From positions 1 to 64,000 of the forward strand of contig NZ_BSSQ01000006.1 of assembly GCF_030161375.1 (NCBI RefSeq): DNA of 64,000 bases, read 5' to 3'. The position numbers and the translations under genes are program-made. This document shows positions 25,459 to 34,776 of this stretch, one piece after another; within the stretch, counting starts at the first letter, position 1; each line of letters starts with the position of its first letter. The notes beneath the pieces were generated by a model. The model was not told where the DNA came from, made no database searches, and was given only the letters and a program-made list of their open reading frames with translations. The DNA comes from Paenibacillus glycanilyticus. Lineage in GTDB: Bacteria > Bacillota > Bacilli > Paenibacillales > Paenibacillaceae.

Positions 25459-25511
25459 GGGGCTGTCCGCTCGGTCATTACAAATGACGGTGGGACAGCC
25501 CCTGTTTCTTT
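25459..25511 (+). terminator. intrinsic terminator closing the 13-25 kb locus
   Basis: GGGGCTGTCC (25459-25468) pairs with GGACAGCCCC (25493-25502), with an inner GTCATT/AATGAC stem, followed by TGTTTCTTT. It also lies just past the end of the convergent VOC gene. Confidence 0.85.
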
Positions 25512-25519
25512 AAAAAGGA

Positions 25520-25915
25520 TTATTTCGCGTTCTCGTCCGGCTGATGAATACCGATTACATTGTTTTCGGTATCGATGTAATAACCTTGCCATGCCATGCC
25601 CGGTAACGCGTATTTCGGAAGGGCTACCTGGCCGCCCAAACTAAGAATTTTGGCCTCGGTCGCATCGTAGTCTCCTACGCCAATCGTACAGACAGAGCCG
25701 TTCACCGGCTGACCCGGCTGCGGAGGAGGACCCATGCGTTTCATCAAAGCGCCGTTAATCCCCATCGCGTCGGCGTCGCCCGTTGTTGCCCCTAGATAGG
25801 GCATACCCGCATATTCGCTCCAATCCTCAAACGTCCAGTCAAATGCCTCGCCGTAGAACTTTTTGGCACGCTCCATGTCATCGACATGAATCTCGAAATG
25901 AACGACTTTTCCCAT
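25520..25915 (-). CDS. VOC-family (glyoxalase-like) protein
   Basis: Single-module vicinal-oxygen-chelate protein, 131 residues. It starts with KVVHFEIHVDDMERAKKFYG, where the His is a typical metal-ligand position, and ends with a second beta-alpha-beta unit (YYIDTENNVIGIHQPDE). Members act as dioxygenases, epimerases or resistance proteins; the exact role is not evident. GGAGG lies 5 nt before the ATG. Transcribed alone. Confidence 0.88.
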   Translation of the reverse strand: MGKVVHFEIHVDDMERAKKFYGEAFDWTFEDWSEYAGMPYLGATTGDADAMGINGALMKRMGPPPQPGQPVNGSVCTIGVGDYDATEAKILSLGGQVALPKYALPGMAWQGYYIDTENNVIGIHQPDENAK

Positions 25916-25975
25916 AATAACCTCCCAAAATGTAGACTATCCTACTTGTTCTTCTATAAGGGTAACCGTTCCTGC

Positions 25976-26005
25976 TTGAGATAAACTGTTTACGGAAATT
26001 ATAAT
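25976..26005 (+). promoter_or_regulatory. sigma-A promoter of the msrA-like gene
   Basis: TTGAGA (25976-25981), 18-bp spacer and a perfect TATAAT (26000-26005), 38 nt before the ATG at 26044. Confidence 0.7.
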
Positions 26006-26043
26006 ATAACGAATTGGAACAGAGGTTGGAAGGAGGCTGTCGC

Positions 26044-26670
26044 ATGACGGATCTAATCACCATCACGCTTGGCATGGGCTGTTATTGGAGCCCGGAAGCT
26101 TTATTTGGCGCCATGCCCGGCGTCATTCGCACGCGCGTCGGATTTGCAGGAGGAACAACGGCGGAGCCGGTCTACCGCAACATGAGCGACCATACCGAGA
26201 CGGTCGAGCTGGCATTTGATGCTGCTATCGTTACCTATGACGAGTTGCTGGAGACGTTCTGGAATAACCATAATCCCTACAACATTAACGGATATAAGGA
26301 CAGGCAATATCAGTCGCTGCTGCTCTATCGGGACGCGGAGCAGGGGGAGCTTTTCCGCGGCATCAAAAGCCGGATTGAGCAAGACAAAGGGCCGCTTGAT
26401 ACGGAACTAGCGCAGCTTAAGACCTTTTACCCGGCAGAAGGAAGGCATCAGAAATATTATTTGAAGAGATTCCCGAATGCCGTCGATCAGCTGAGACGGC
26501 TCTATCCGTCCGATGAGGAGATGGAGCGCTCCACTTTAGTGGCTCGACTGAACGGCGTAGCAAAAGGGTTCCTGAACCTCGAGCGCCTATTGAGCGAAAT
26601 GGAGCAATGGCCGATTGCTGACGGGCAGCGGGATGAAATGGCGGCTATTATTCGACGAATCCGCTGGTAA
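26044..26670 (+). CDS. divergent peptide-methionine sulfoxide reductase MsrA-like protein
   Basis: MsrA fold, 208 residues, expected to reduce methionine-S-sulfoxide. The active-site motif is GMGCYWSPE with Cys13, in place of the usual GCFWG. VRTRVGFAGG is recognisable as IRTRVGFAGG, and NHNPYNINGYKDRQYQS replaces the common DPTQxNRQGxDxGxQYRS. A helical tail of about 50 residues follows the core. ATG 26044 has GGAAGGAGG 7 nt upstream; an in-frame ATG at 26014 lacks one. The active-site replacements leave the substrate open. Confidence 0.8.
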   Translation: MTDLITITLGMGCYWSPEALFGAMPGVIRTRVGFAGGTTAEPVYRNMSDHTETVELAFDAAIVTYDELLETFWNNHNPYNINGYKDRQYQSLLLYRDAEQGELFRGIKSRIEQDKGPLDTELAQLKTFYPAEGRHQKYYLKRFPNAVDQLRRLYPSDEEMERSTLVARLNGVAKGFLNLERLLSEMEQWPIADGQRDEMAAIIRRIRW

Positions 26671-26758
26671 TCGCTTTTTACAATTTAATTGGTATAACAT
26701 GTTATATTAATATTCCATTAGTCGGAGGTTTTGTCGATTATATTAGACTTATGATATA

Positions 26759-26787
26759 TTGACCTTATACTAACTTGAAATTATAGT
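26759..26787 (+). promoter_or_regulatory. sigma-A promoter of the GH76 gene
   Basis: TTGACC (26759-26764), exactly 17 bp, then TATAGT (26782-26787). Predicted transcript start is near 26794, just before a hairpin. Confidence 0.8.
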
Positions 26788-26799
26788 AATAGGTGACTG

Positions 26800-26840
26800 A
26801 AGCCGATCGTATACCCGCATGCGAATCGGCTTTTCTTTTT
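26800..26840 (+). terminator. leader hairpin with T-run (possible attenuator) before GH76
   Basis: AGCCGAT (26801-26807) pairs with ATCGGCT (26825-26831), with an inner CGTAT/ATGCG stem, followed by TTTCTTTTT. It begins only a few bases after the predicted transcript start and ends 33 nt before the gene. As drawn it would stop most transcripts, so either antitermination or protein binding relieves it, or it terminates readthrough from msrA. Confidence 0.65.
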
Positions 26841-26872
26841 GCCCATAACCATATATTTCAGGAGGGATGTAC

Positions 26873-29800
26873 GTGGCCAGTAGAATGAAAAAAAGGTCAA
26901 AGCTTATCGTGTTGCCAATTGCTCTTGCACTCTCGATTAGTCCCTTGTTGCCAAACGCAACACCTCGCGCCCATGCTTTTGAGGCGGCGGATGCCAAGAC
27001 GGCGATGGAAGCCTACAACAATGCTTTCTGGGATGCGAGCGCGAAATATTTCTGGAAAACCTCCAAGCATGACGGCTATCAGGATTTCTGGGTGGAAGCC
27101 GAACTCTGGGAGCTCGTTATGGATTCTTATCAGAATGCTACCGATTCGGAGTTAAAGGCGAAGCTGCGCGCGCAAATTAATGATGTATTTGACGGTGCTG
27201 TCGAGAAGTACGGTCCAGACTGGACGAACAACACGTTTAACGATGATATTATGTGGTGGGCGATGGCCAGCACGAGAGCTTACCAGATTACGAAAGACGC
27301 GAAATACCTCGAGAAAGCGGAATATTATTTCAACTACGTCTACGATACGCAGTGGGATGACGAGTTTGCCGGAGGCGGCATTTGGTGGAAGAGCGATGAC
27401 CGTACGACAAAAAACGCCTGCATCAACTTCCCAGCAGCCGAAGCTGCGGTATTCCTGTACAACGCCACTCATAACGAGCGTTATCTGGATGCGGCAACCA
27501 AGATTTATCGCTGGAGCAAAACGATGCTGACGGACGGCAACGGCAAAGTGTTCGACCGGATCGAGACGCAAAACGGCCCGATTCAAGGCGCGACCCACTA
27601 TAATCAAGGCACTTTTATTGGGGCAGCCGTAGGTCTCTATCAGCTTACGGGCGACAAGGTTTATTTGGACGATGCGCTCAAGGGAGCTACCTTTACGAAG
27701 GAGCAGCTGGTTGATGCAAACGGGCTTCTGCGTTACGAAGGTCCAAACGGAGACTTGAAAGGCGGCAAAACGATTCTTGTCCGCAACCTCGGTTATCTTC
27801 AGCAAGCGGTAGGCGCGAGCAGCGAGAGCAAGTACAAAACGTTTGCCGAGAGCTTTAATAAATGGCTGGCCTTTAACGCAGATATGGCATGGAACAACAG
27901 GAACTCGGACAATCTCGTCGACAGCAACTGGGCGGGACAACAGCTGTCCGGCACGTTTGAATCGTGGAGCTCTGCGGCAGCCGTTCAGGCTTTAACGTCA
28001 CTTAAGCCGCAAGATGCAGATCAGCTGGATTATGCGGTCAAAGATCCGTATAACAAGATGGAAGCGGAAAGCTTTAATATCGTTAATGGTCCGGGCATGG
28101 AGGGCAGCATCGAAGGTTCCCTTCAGCTGGGCGGCGTGCAGGACGGGAATTATGCCGCTTATAAAAATGTTGATTTTGGCTCGGGAGACGGTGCAAGCGG
28201 TTTCATTGCGCGTGCATCCAGCGGAACCGGCGGCGGCCAAATCGAGATTAGGCTAGATGCTCTAGACGGACCGAAGGTAGGGACGTTAAACGTGGAAGGA
28301 ACCGGAGGATGGAACAACTTTATCGATGCGGTTACGCCGCTGAAAAACGATGAGGGGCAGACCAGCCATGTGACGGGCGTACACGATGTGTATCTGGTGT
28401 TTAAGAAAACAAACGATGCGTATTTGTTCAATCTGAACTGGTTCAAATTCACGAAGACGGATCCAACCCGGACGGATGCTTATGCGAAGTTGCAGGCGGA
28501 GCATTTCGTGGACAGCGACGGACTAAGTATCAACTCTACCGGACAATTCGTTGACGGCATTAAGAATAATGCGTTTGCATCGTACGAAGGGATTGATTTT
28601 GGCTCCGGAGCTGCAGGCATTACGCTGCATGCCGCAAGCGGCAGTCAAGGCGGCACCGTTGAAGTGAAGCTGGATTCTCCGGACGGTCCAACGGCGGGAG
28701 TCATCGACATTCCCGCGCTTGGCAGCTGGAGCAATTGGGTGGATGTAACCTCGATCCTGGACGATTCGTTAGCAGTTGGCGTACACGACGTATATCTCAT
28801 TTTCCATGGGAAGGACGGCAGCGACTATCCTTGCAATCTCGACTGGTTTACCTTCTCGACGATCAAAGGTACGGCTAGAGATGCCTACGGCAAGCTGGAG
28901 GCCGAAAACTTCACGAACAGCGTAAACGTCGGTACCGAAAATGGCGGCAATCAGACGTATCTGGCGGGCATATACGGTCCGAATAACCCTTATGCGATGT
29001 ACAACTATGTTGATTTTGGAGATGTTAGCAAGGCTCAGTTCCATGTGCAGGCGGCCAGCGATACAAGCGGCGGAACGGTTGAAGCCCGTATTGACGGCAT
29101 TAACGGACCCGTCATCGCAACGGCCGAAGTAAGCGGCACGGGCGGCTGGCAAACGTTCCAAGTATTTGACGGCGAGATGAAGGCCGAAGTAACGGGCAAG
29201 CACCTGGTGTATCTGCTGCTCAAGGGCAATGACTACCTGTATAACTTGGACAAATTCACGTTTGGCGATGCGTCTGTCTTTACGGCACCAACGCTACGGC
29301 CTGATCCGGTTGATGACGGGGTAGCGCCGGGAGAGGTGGAGAACGTTCAATTTAACCGCGTTAATGACCAGTTGAACGTGCAATGGGACGGCCCATACGC
29401 GGTGGATGGGGATGTTGTCCTTCTGAAGCTGCTTCGTAACGGCCAGCAAGTCGGGGAAGTGCAGAAGGTACATCGCGGAATTCAAAAAGCCGTGTTTGCC
29501 GGCATGGAGACGGATCAAAGCTATAAGCTTGTAATCAGCGCGGCGGATAAGTCGGGTAATCAATCCAAGGGAATTACCGTTGCCATTCCGGCTGTCCCCG
29601 TATATTCCTTAACGGTTAATGGGGTTAATCTCAAGGATGGCGCGGTACTGACAGATGATGCTTACCTGCGCTTCCAAGCAGGCGACGGCAAGACGGCGAT
29701 CCAATCCGCGAGCGTGACGGTTGACGGCAAAACCTACAACGGGAATAAACTTTATGTTGAACTCGCCGGCCAGTTGGGCAAGAAGGCAATTGTTATAGCC

Positions 29801-30115
29801 GTCGATGACGCAGCGGGGAACAAGCTGAAGAAGACGATCACCGTTGAAGTGAAGACGAGTATCGGAAGCATGGGCAAGCTGGTTGACCGGTACCGGGCTT
29901 CGGGAGAAGTGAGCAAATCGCTGTCGGCGCAGCTGTCGGCTAGCTTGAAGCAAGCTCAGCATCACTTGGACAAAGGACATCGCGATCAGGCGGTTAAGCA
30001 GATGCAGGACTTTGTGAAGCAGCTGAATAAGGCAGATAAGAAAAACGTATCGGATCATGCGAAAGCCGTATTAAATGCGGATGCCGAAGCGCTGATCGCA
30101 AGCTGGAAGAAGTAA
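26873..30115 (+). CDS. secreted GH76 alpha-1,6-mannanase with three CBM6-like modules
   Basis: Extracellular endo-hydrolase of alpha-1,6-mannan backbones (yeast or fungal wall mannan), 1080 residues. The signal peptide ends ARAHA at residue 35. The GH76 (alpha/alpha)6 domain (about 36-385) has the catalytic Asp pair Asp124-Asp125 in FNDDIMWWA. Three CBM6-like modules follow (about 392-527, 534-662, 669-802), each opening with YxKxEAExF and using VDFG and VHDVYLxF segments. An FN3-like domain (817-905), an Ig-like domain, and a helical tail of about 85 residues close the protein. GTG 26873 is chosen because GGAGGG at 26861-26866 abuts the ATG at 26867 but is 6 nt from this GTG. It likely works with the GH2 beta-mannosidase at 57495 only indirectly, since linkages differ. 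Confidence 0.9.
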   Translation: MASRMKKRSKLIVLPIALALSISPLLPNATPRAHAFEAADAKTAMEAYNNAFWDASAKYFWKTSKHDGYQDFWVEAELWELVMDSYQNATDSELKAKLRAQINDVFDGAVEKYGPDWTNNTFNDDIMWWAMASTRAYQITKDAKYLEKAEYYFNYVYDTQWDDEFAGGGIWWKSDDRTTKNACINFPAAEAAVFLYNATHNERYLDAATKIYRWSKTMLTDGNGKVFDRIETQNGPIQGATHYNQGTFIGAAVGLYQLTGDKVYLDDALKGATFTKEQLVDANGLLRYEGPNGDLKGGKTILVRNLGYLQQAVGASSESKYKTFAESFNKWLAFNADMAWNNRNSDNLVDSNWAGQQLSGTFESWSSAAAVQALTSLKPQDADQLDYAVKDPYNKMEAESFNIVNGPGMEGSIEGSLQLGGVQDGNYAAYKNVDFGSGDGASGFIARASSGTGGGQIEIRLDALDGPKVGTLNVEGTGGWNNFIDAVTPLKNDEGQTSHVTGVHDVYLVFKKTNDAYLFNLNWFKFTKTDPTRTDAYAKLQAEHFVDSDGLSINSTGQFVDGIKNNAFASYEGIDFGSGAAGITLHAASGSQGGTVEVKLDSPDGPTAGVIDIPALGSWSNWVDVTSILDDSLAVGVHDVYLIFHGKDGSDYPCNLDWFTFSTIKGTARDAYGKLEAENFTNSVNVGTENGGNQTYLAGIYGPNNPYAMYNYVDFGDVSKAQFHVQAASDTSGGTVEARIDGINGPVIATAEVSGTGGWQTFQVFDGEMKAEVTGKHLVYLLLKGNDYLYNLDKFTFGDASVFTAPTLRPDPVDDGVAPGEVENVQFNRVNDQLNVQWDGPYAVDGDVVLLKLLRNGQQVGEVQKVHRGIQKAVFAGMETDQSYKLVISAADKSGNQSKGITVAIPAVPVYSLTVNGVNLKDGAVLTDDAYLRFQAGDGKTAIQSASVTVDGKTYNGNKLYVELAGQLGKKAIVIAVDDAAGNKLKKTITVEVKTSIGSMGKLVDRYRASGEVSKSLSAQLSASLKQAQHHLDKGHRDQAVKQMQDFVKQLNKADKKNVSDHAKAVLNADAEALIASWKK

Positions 30116-30158
30116 GCTGCAATCGGATGCATAAGGGCCCTCAGGGCCTTAACGGAAA

Positions 30159-30208
30159 AGGGGTGCCCCAAAGTCATGAAAAATGACGATGGGGCACCTC
30201 TTTTTTTA
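30159..30208. terminator. terminator between convergent GH76 and GH10 genes
   Basis: AGGGGTGCCCCA (30159-30170) pairs with TGGGGCACCTCT (30190-30201), followed by a T-run that overlaps the stop codon of the minus-strand xylanase. A second palindrome, AAGGGCCCTCAGGGCCTT (30133-30150), sits just upstream. Confidence 0.88.
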
Positions 30209-33200
30209 TTGCAGCTTCCAGATGCGGTACAGGATGACGGCTGCTTCCGCGCGGGTCAGCTGGTCTTTAGGCGCAAGCTTGTTGCCGCTGCCGGTGACCA
30301 CGCCTGCTTTGACAAGCGCGGCTACGCTTTCCTTCGCATAAACGGCTACGTTTGCCGCGTCGGAGAACGCGTTAAGGGAGCCGCCTGCAGGAAGCTGCTT
30401 GCCGAGCACGGCCAAAGCACGGGTCGTTACTACCATCATGTCTTGTCGGGAGATGCTGCTATTCGGCTTGAAGGTATGGTCTGCAAAGCCGGTTGCGATG
30501 CCAAGCTGCTTCGCAATAGCCAGTTCTTTGTAGTAATACGCGTCGGCAGGGACATCGCTGAACATGGCAGAATCGGTGCCGGTACCCTGCAATTCAAGCG
30601 CTCTGACGAGAAGAGCGATGAAGTCTGCCCGCTTGATCGAAGCGGCAGGGGAGAACTTGTTCTCGCTAGTTCCTTGGATCACGCCTCGGGAAGCCATAGC
30701 GTCAATTGCTTCTTTGGCCCAAGGCACTGTCGCAAGGTCGCCAAATGTTTTAAACACGGATACGGCTGCGTAAGTGCTGAAATGCGTCGTTTGGAACACA
30801 ACTGCTCCTAGAGCCGCGTCATAATGGCTGTTAGGTACCGGTACGGCCTTGCCGCTGCCGTCGATATACCAGATGACGATATGCTCCGGATGCTGGAGTT
30901 CCGCCGCTGTTGGTGCGTAAGGAATAGCGACGGTTACAGGCGCGGCAGGGTTGTTCCAAGGAATGACATTGCCGCCTGCAACAAGGCTTAAGTCAATAAC
31001 CGGACGGTTGCCGATCAACTCGCGGGTTGCCGCGTCTACATGGTCTAAGTTGGCTTTGGCTACGCGAATGGATACTTGATCTGCCGTAACGTTGGTGTTA
31101 GCCAACATGTTGCTTGGCAGTTGGATAAAGGCGTTAGCGATTTTTGCTGTCAGCGCGTAGCTGTCTTGGCTTTTCAGGCTTTGCGTCGGCAGCTGGACGG
31201 CGTAAGTAACCGCATTTGCCTGCAAAGGCACGTCAATGCCGATTTGTTTTTTGCCGCTTGCTGAAGGGGCTTGCTCCAGCGCTTTTTTCAGGTTCTCGTT
31301 TGTAATGGTGCCAACAGCATTGCCGCTTGTTGTGGTAACTTCGGGTTTGATGGACACGGAGCCGTCGGAGTTCTTCACAACAACATCCGTTTGCGCGGTT
31401 GTGCCGCTTGTGCCAGTCGGTTTGCCGGTCAGCGTAAGCTCTCCGAAAACGGAGGTGTCTTGATAGCCGGAGCCGGTTGTATCGTTCCATGCCGCCACGC
31501 TGGTACGCGCACCGTCTGTTGCGTCATTGATTTGGACGTCGAAGCCGAGCTTCATCTGATTGGCCGGCGTCACGGCCGTCAGCGGAATTTTTACTTCAAC
31601 GGTATAACTGGTTCCGGATTTTTTCGTTTGGGACTCAAAACCGGTAGCAATGCTTGCCGAGCTGAATGAAGTCTGGTTGTCGAAGTTAATCCGGTATTGT
31701 CCGTCATCGCTTTGATAGTACGATTTCTTTGCGTTGTTCTGGTCCAGGAAGATCTCAACGGAATCCTGTTCCCATGCATTTGCGTTTGCTTTATTGAGCT
31801 GAGTATCGCTGACTTGAACAAGCACGTACAGGTTCTGGTCATCCCATATAGCTTTGGCTGTACCCGTAGCGCCTTGCCATGCCATCTGGTAACGTTTTAT
31901 TGGCATTTCCTGCGCATTGCTCCATGCGGAGTCTACTGTTCCGTCAATAATAGGGGTCCCGTATGGGGCTGTTGCCTGGCTGGCATCTTTAGGTTTAGGA
32001 GCATTGTCCGCCAAGTATTTGTCTGGTTCAATAACGGCCTTGTAAGCCGGTTTAGCCTGCAGGTTCTTATCGAACAGGAGCGGGTTGTTCTCGGCTCTCC
32101 AGCTTGTATTGTCATCAAGGCCCCAGAAGGTTACGCGCGCGATATGGTCGGCGTGTTCTTTGTACAGCTTGAACAGCTGCGCATACAGATAAGCTTGCGC
32201 AGTAGCGAGATTCTCAGGGAGCGAGTAGTTGCTGCCGGCGGTAACGTCAAGCTCGCTGACGCTTACTTCAACGTTAAGCGAAATGAATTTCTCCAGGGAC
32301 AGCTTCACGTTGTCCGGGTTCGTGTTGATGTTGTAATGGCCTTGCATGCCAACGCCGTCGATCAGCTTCTTGCCGTTATGGGCTGCCGCGTAACGGTCGT
32401 TGATGTCTTTGACCATGTTGTAAATGGCGGTTGCTTTGTTCTGATTGTCTTCGTTGTAGTCGTTGTAGTAGAGCTTAATATCCCATTCCGGATGATCGTC
32501 GAGAACTTCTCTTGCAGCAAGGAACGCTTGCTCAACATAATCCGAACCAATGGCTTGGTACCAAGGCGTCTGGCGCAAGGAAGCTTTGTAATCCGAAGGG
32601 TTAGACGGATTGTCGTTCATCGCTTCGTTCACAACGTCCCAGGAGATCACTTTGTTGCCGAAATGCTCCATGACGGTTGTGATATGGGTTTTCAGGTTAT
32701 CCAGCGCGGTTGCGCGGTCTAACGGAACCGTATTTTTGGAAGCGTCTGTAGTTGTATTCAGCCATGCCGGCGACTGCTGGTGCCAGACGAGTACGTGTCC
32801 GTGTACTTGCATGCCTTCTGCCCGTACTTTGTCGACCATTGCGTCCGCCGCGGCGAAGGTGAAGTTGCCTTTCGTAGGCTGCAACGCATCCGGTTTCATG
32901 GCGTTGCCGGCCGTGACGACATTATGATGCATCTTCAGCAGCTCAAGGCGTGTTCCTTCAAGATCTTCAGCAGAAATGGCATTGCCGATTAGGAAGTCGT
33001 TAGCGTATATGTTTTTGATAGGAGCAAGATCCTTCTGGATCCCAACAGGACCCGAGCCGGTGCTCTCAAAGCTGATGTCATCAATATAGTAGGATGCCGT
33101 AGCGTCGGAGCTTTGCACGTAAATAGTCAAATATTCGCCGCCTACGCTGTTATAGCGGTAGGTGCCTTGGAGCTGAACCCAGCCGTCTGCCTCGGTAATC

Positions 33201-34573
33201 GTTTGGCTTGCAAGGCTTGGGTAGTTAGCGCTGCTTCCATCGCCGACCTGGGAGGCAAGCTCGAGCTTGGTGCTTGTTGAAGGAGAGAGCAGCTTCACCC
33301 AAGCGGTTACTTTATACTCGTAGCCCTTGTCGACGTATTTCTCTACGCGCAAGGAAGGACCATGCCAGGTTGTTGTCCGGCCTGCTACCTTCAAGGCGTA
33401 GGAACCGTCTGTTGTATGATTGGCTTCGTCCGTAACCGTAAGAGTCTCGGTGCCAGCACGGCCCGCAAATCCTCCGGTTGTCTGATCTTCGAACGTAATG
33501 GTGTTGAAAGGCAGGGCTGGCGGTCTAGCAGGTTCTTCTTCGCCGCCTCCCGTTACGGTCTCCGTAATCAGAATATCTCCGATGTAGAAGGGAACCGTTT
33601 TGCCTTCCTCGCTGGATTGGACGCGCAATTGCGTGCTGACGGAAGTATCAACCGTAAATTCTTTGGTCAGCGTAAAAGCCGCCCCTGCGGCGAGGTTAGC
33701 GCTTGCCAAGAACCCGTAGTGGCTGCTGTCTACAGCTTGAAGAAAAGCTTGTGCGCCGGACGGTACGGCCGCGTCCTCGTCCACGTAGCCTGTGACCGTT
33801 GCGGTATAGGTTTTGCCGTTCTCGAGCCCGATGTCGGCAAATTTGAAGTCGGCCGCATCCCAAGTGTTTGCTCGGTTGCTTACGTACAAGGCTTTTCCGT
33901 CTTGATTGCCATCGACTGCTTTGTCTGCAACCTGGGCCAGGTTAGCGCCGCCGGATTGTACCGCTTTTCCTTTATCCGTTGCAAAGTCTTCGTGGTAAAC
34001 GGTATTAATGGTTGCGGTTTGTTTTGCTGTAATAATGATATCTCCGATGTAGAAGGGCACGGTTTTGCCTTCCTCACTGGATTGGACGCGCAATTGCGTG
34101 CTGACGGAAGTATCAACCGTGAATTCTTTGGTTAGCGTAAAAGCTGCTCCCGCTGCGAAATCAGCGCTTGCCAAGAACCCGTAGTGGCTGCTGTCTACAG
34201 CTTGAAGAAAAGCCTGTGCGCCGGATGGCACGGTCGCCTCCGCGTCTACGTAGCCTTTGACCGTTACGGTATAGGTTTTACCGTTCTCGAGCCCTATGTC
34301 GGCGAATTTGAAATCAGCCGCATCCCATGTATTTGCGCGGTTGCTTATGTACAAAGCTTTTCCGTCTGGATTGCCGTCAAATACTTTGTCTGCAACTTGG
34401 TTCAGATGAGCACCGCCGGATTGAATGGCTTTCCCTTGGTCCGTTGCAAAGTCTTCATGGTATACGGTTGATTCGGTAGTCGCCGCTTCCACTACCGGCG
34501 CGAGCCTGCCTATCGGAATCAGCAGCGCTGCAGCGAGCAGGATGGAGACAATTTTTTTCAAGGATCTACTCAT
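30206..34573 (-). CDS. SLH-anchored multidomain GH10 endo-xylanase
   Basis: Cell-surface xylanase of 1455 residues. Domain order: signal peptide (to about 31), two nearly identical CBM4/9-like modules (about 36-178 and 190-333), a CBM22-like module (about 356-503), the GH10 barrel (about 514-851), a CBM9-like module (about 871-1043), a linker domain, and three SLH repeats (about 1276-1455) that bind the secondary wall polymer. Catalytic acid/base Glu650 is in VVNEAMND and nucleophile Glu774 in VSELDV. I choose ATG 34573 because the GAAGGGG ribosome binding site directly abuts the earlier ATG at 34582. A cre-like palindrome lies about 30 bp upstream. The organisation matches large surface xylanases of Paenibacillus. 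Confidence 0.95.
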   Translation of the reverse strand: MSRSLKKIVSILLAAALLIPIGRLAPVVEAATTESTVYHEDFATDQGKAIQSGGAHLNQVADKVFDGNPDGKALYISNRANTWDAADFKFADIGLENGKTYTVTVKGYVDAEATVPSGAQAFLQAVDSSHYGFLASADFAAGAAFTLTKEFTVDTSVSTQLRVQSSEEGKTVPFYIGDIIITAKQTATINTVYHEDFATDKGKAVQSGGANLAQVADKAVDGNQDGKALYVSNRANTWDAADFKFADIGLENGKTYTATVTGYVDEDAAVPSGAQAFLQAVDSSHYGFLASANLAAGAAFTLTKEFTVDTSVSTQLRVQSSEEGKTVPFYIGDILITETVTGGGEEEPARPPALPFNTITFEDQTTGGFAGRAGTETLTVTDEANHTTDGSYALKVAGRTTTWHGPSLRVEKYVDKGYEYKVTAWVKLLSPSTSTKLELASQVGDGSSANYPSLASQTITEADGWVQLQGTYRYNSVGGEYLTIYVQSSDATASYYIDDISFESTGSGPVGIQKDLAPIKNIYANDFLIGNAISAEDLEGTRLELLKMHHNVVTAGNAMKPDALQPTKGNFTFAAADAMVDKVRAEGMQVHGHVLVWHQQSPAWLNTTTDASKNTVPLDRATALDNLKTHITTVMEHFGNKVISWDVVNEAMNDNPSNPSDYKASLRQTPWYQAIGSDYVEQAFLAAREVLDDHPEWDIKLYYNDYNEDNQNKATAIYNMVKDINDRYAAAHNGKKLIDGVGMQGHYNINTNPDNVKLSLEKFISLNVEVSVSELDVTAGSNYSLPENLATAQAYLYAQLFKLYKEHADHIARVTFWGLDDNTSWRAENNPLLFDKNLQAKPAYKAVIEPDKYLADNAPKPKDASQATAPYGTPIIDGTVDSAWSNAQEMPIKRYQMAWQGATGTAKAIWDDQNLYVLVQVSDTQLNKANANAWEQDSVEIFLDQNNAKKSYYQSDDGQYRINFDNQTSFSSASIATGFESQTKKSGTSYTVEVKIPLTAVTPANQMKLGFDVQINDATDGARTSVAAWNDTTGSGYQDTSVFGELTLTGKPTGTSGTTAQTDVVVKNSDGSVSIKPEVTTTSGNAVGTITNENLKKALEQAPSASGKKQIGIDVPLQANAVTYAVQLPTQSLKSQDSYALTAKIANAFIQLPSNMLANTNVTADQVSIRVAKANLDHVDAATRELIGNRPVIDLSLVAGGNVIPWNNPAAPVTVAIPYAPTAAELQHPEHIVIWYIDGSGKAVPVPNSHYDAALGAVVFQTTHFSTYAAVSVFKTFGDLATVPWAKEAIDAMASRGVIQGTSENKFSPAASIKRADFIALLVRALELQGTGTDSAMFSDVPADAYYYKELAIAKQLGIATGFADHTFKPNSSISRQDMMVVTTRALAVLGKQLPAGGSLNAFSDAANVAVYAKESVAALVKAGVVTGSGNKLAPKDQLTRAEAAVILYRIWKLQ
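33573..34468 (-). repeat. in-gene tandem duplication, 465-bp period
   Basis: Segments 33573-34003 and 34038-34468 are highly similar at DNA level, including long identical runs and silent differences. They encode the two N-terminal carbohydrate-binding modules of the xylanase. High nucleotide identity suggests a recent duplication or ongoing gene conversion. Confidence 0.9.
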
Positions 34574-34603
34574 GTATGGCATTCCCCTTCGAAAAAGTAT
34601 TTT

Positions 34604-34617
34604 ATTAAGCGCTTACA
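34604..34617 (-). promoter_or_regulatory. cre-like site upstream of the GH10 gene
   Basis: ATTAAGCGCTTACA, which on the gene strand reads TGTAAGCGCTTAAT. It matches the CcpA operator core with mismatches only at the 3' end. It lies 31 nt before the ATG, suggesting glucose repression of the xylanase. Confidence 0.5.
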
Positions 34618-34736
34618 AAACGTTGCGTGTTGAGAGGTCCCTCCTTTCCTAGAGAGATTATAGCCCGTATTAATTTTGGAGTTACTACAAGAACTAAATG
34701 ACTTACTGTACTTATTTAACATTTCGGGAAAAATAA

Positions 34737-34776
34737 AGCCCACCTCTCACGCTAACGTGACGAGATGGGCTCATTT
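34737..34776 (-). terminator. terminator after the MFS gene
   Basis: On the minus strand AGCCCATCTC-GTCACG pairs with CGTGA-GAGGTGGGCT around a TTAG loop, followed by TTATTTTT. It separates the MFS gene from the xylanase promoter. Confidence 0.8.

Noticed and set aside
26867..26869. ATG directly after GGAGGG as the start of the GH76 gene
   Set aside because: Zero spacing from the ribosome binding site. The GTG six bases later has proper spacing and gives a normal signal peptide.
31697..32722. 341-codon plus-strand frame opposite the GH10 catalytic domain
   Set aside because: Shadow of the xylanase, whose catalytic glutamates and domains are clear on the other strand.
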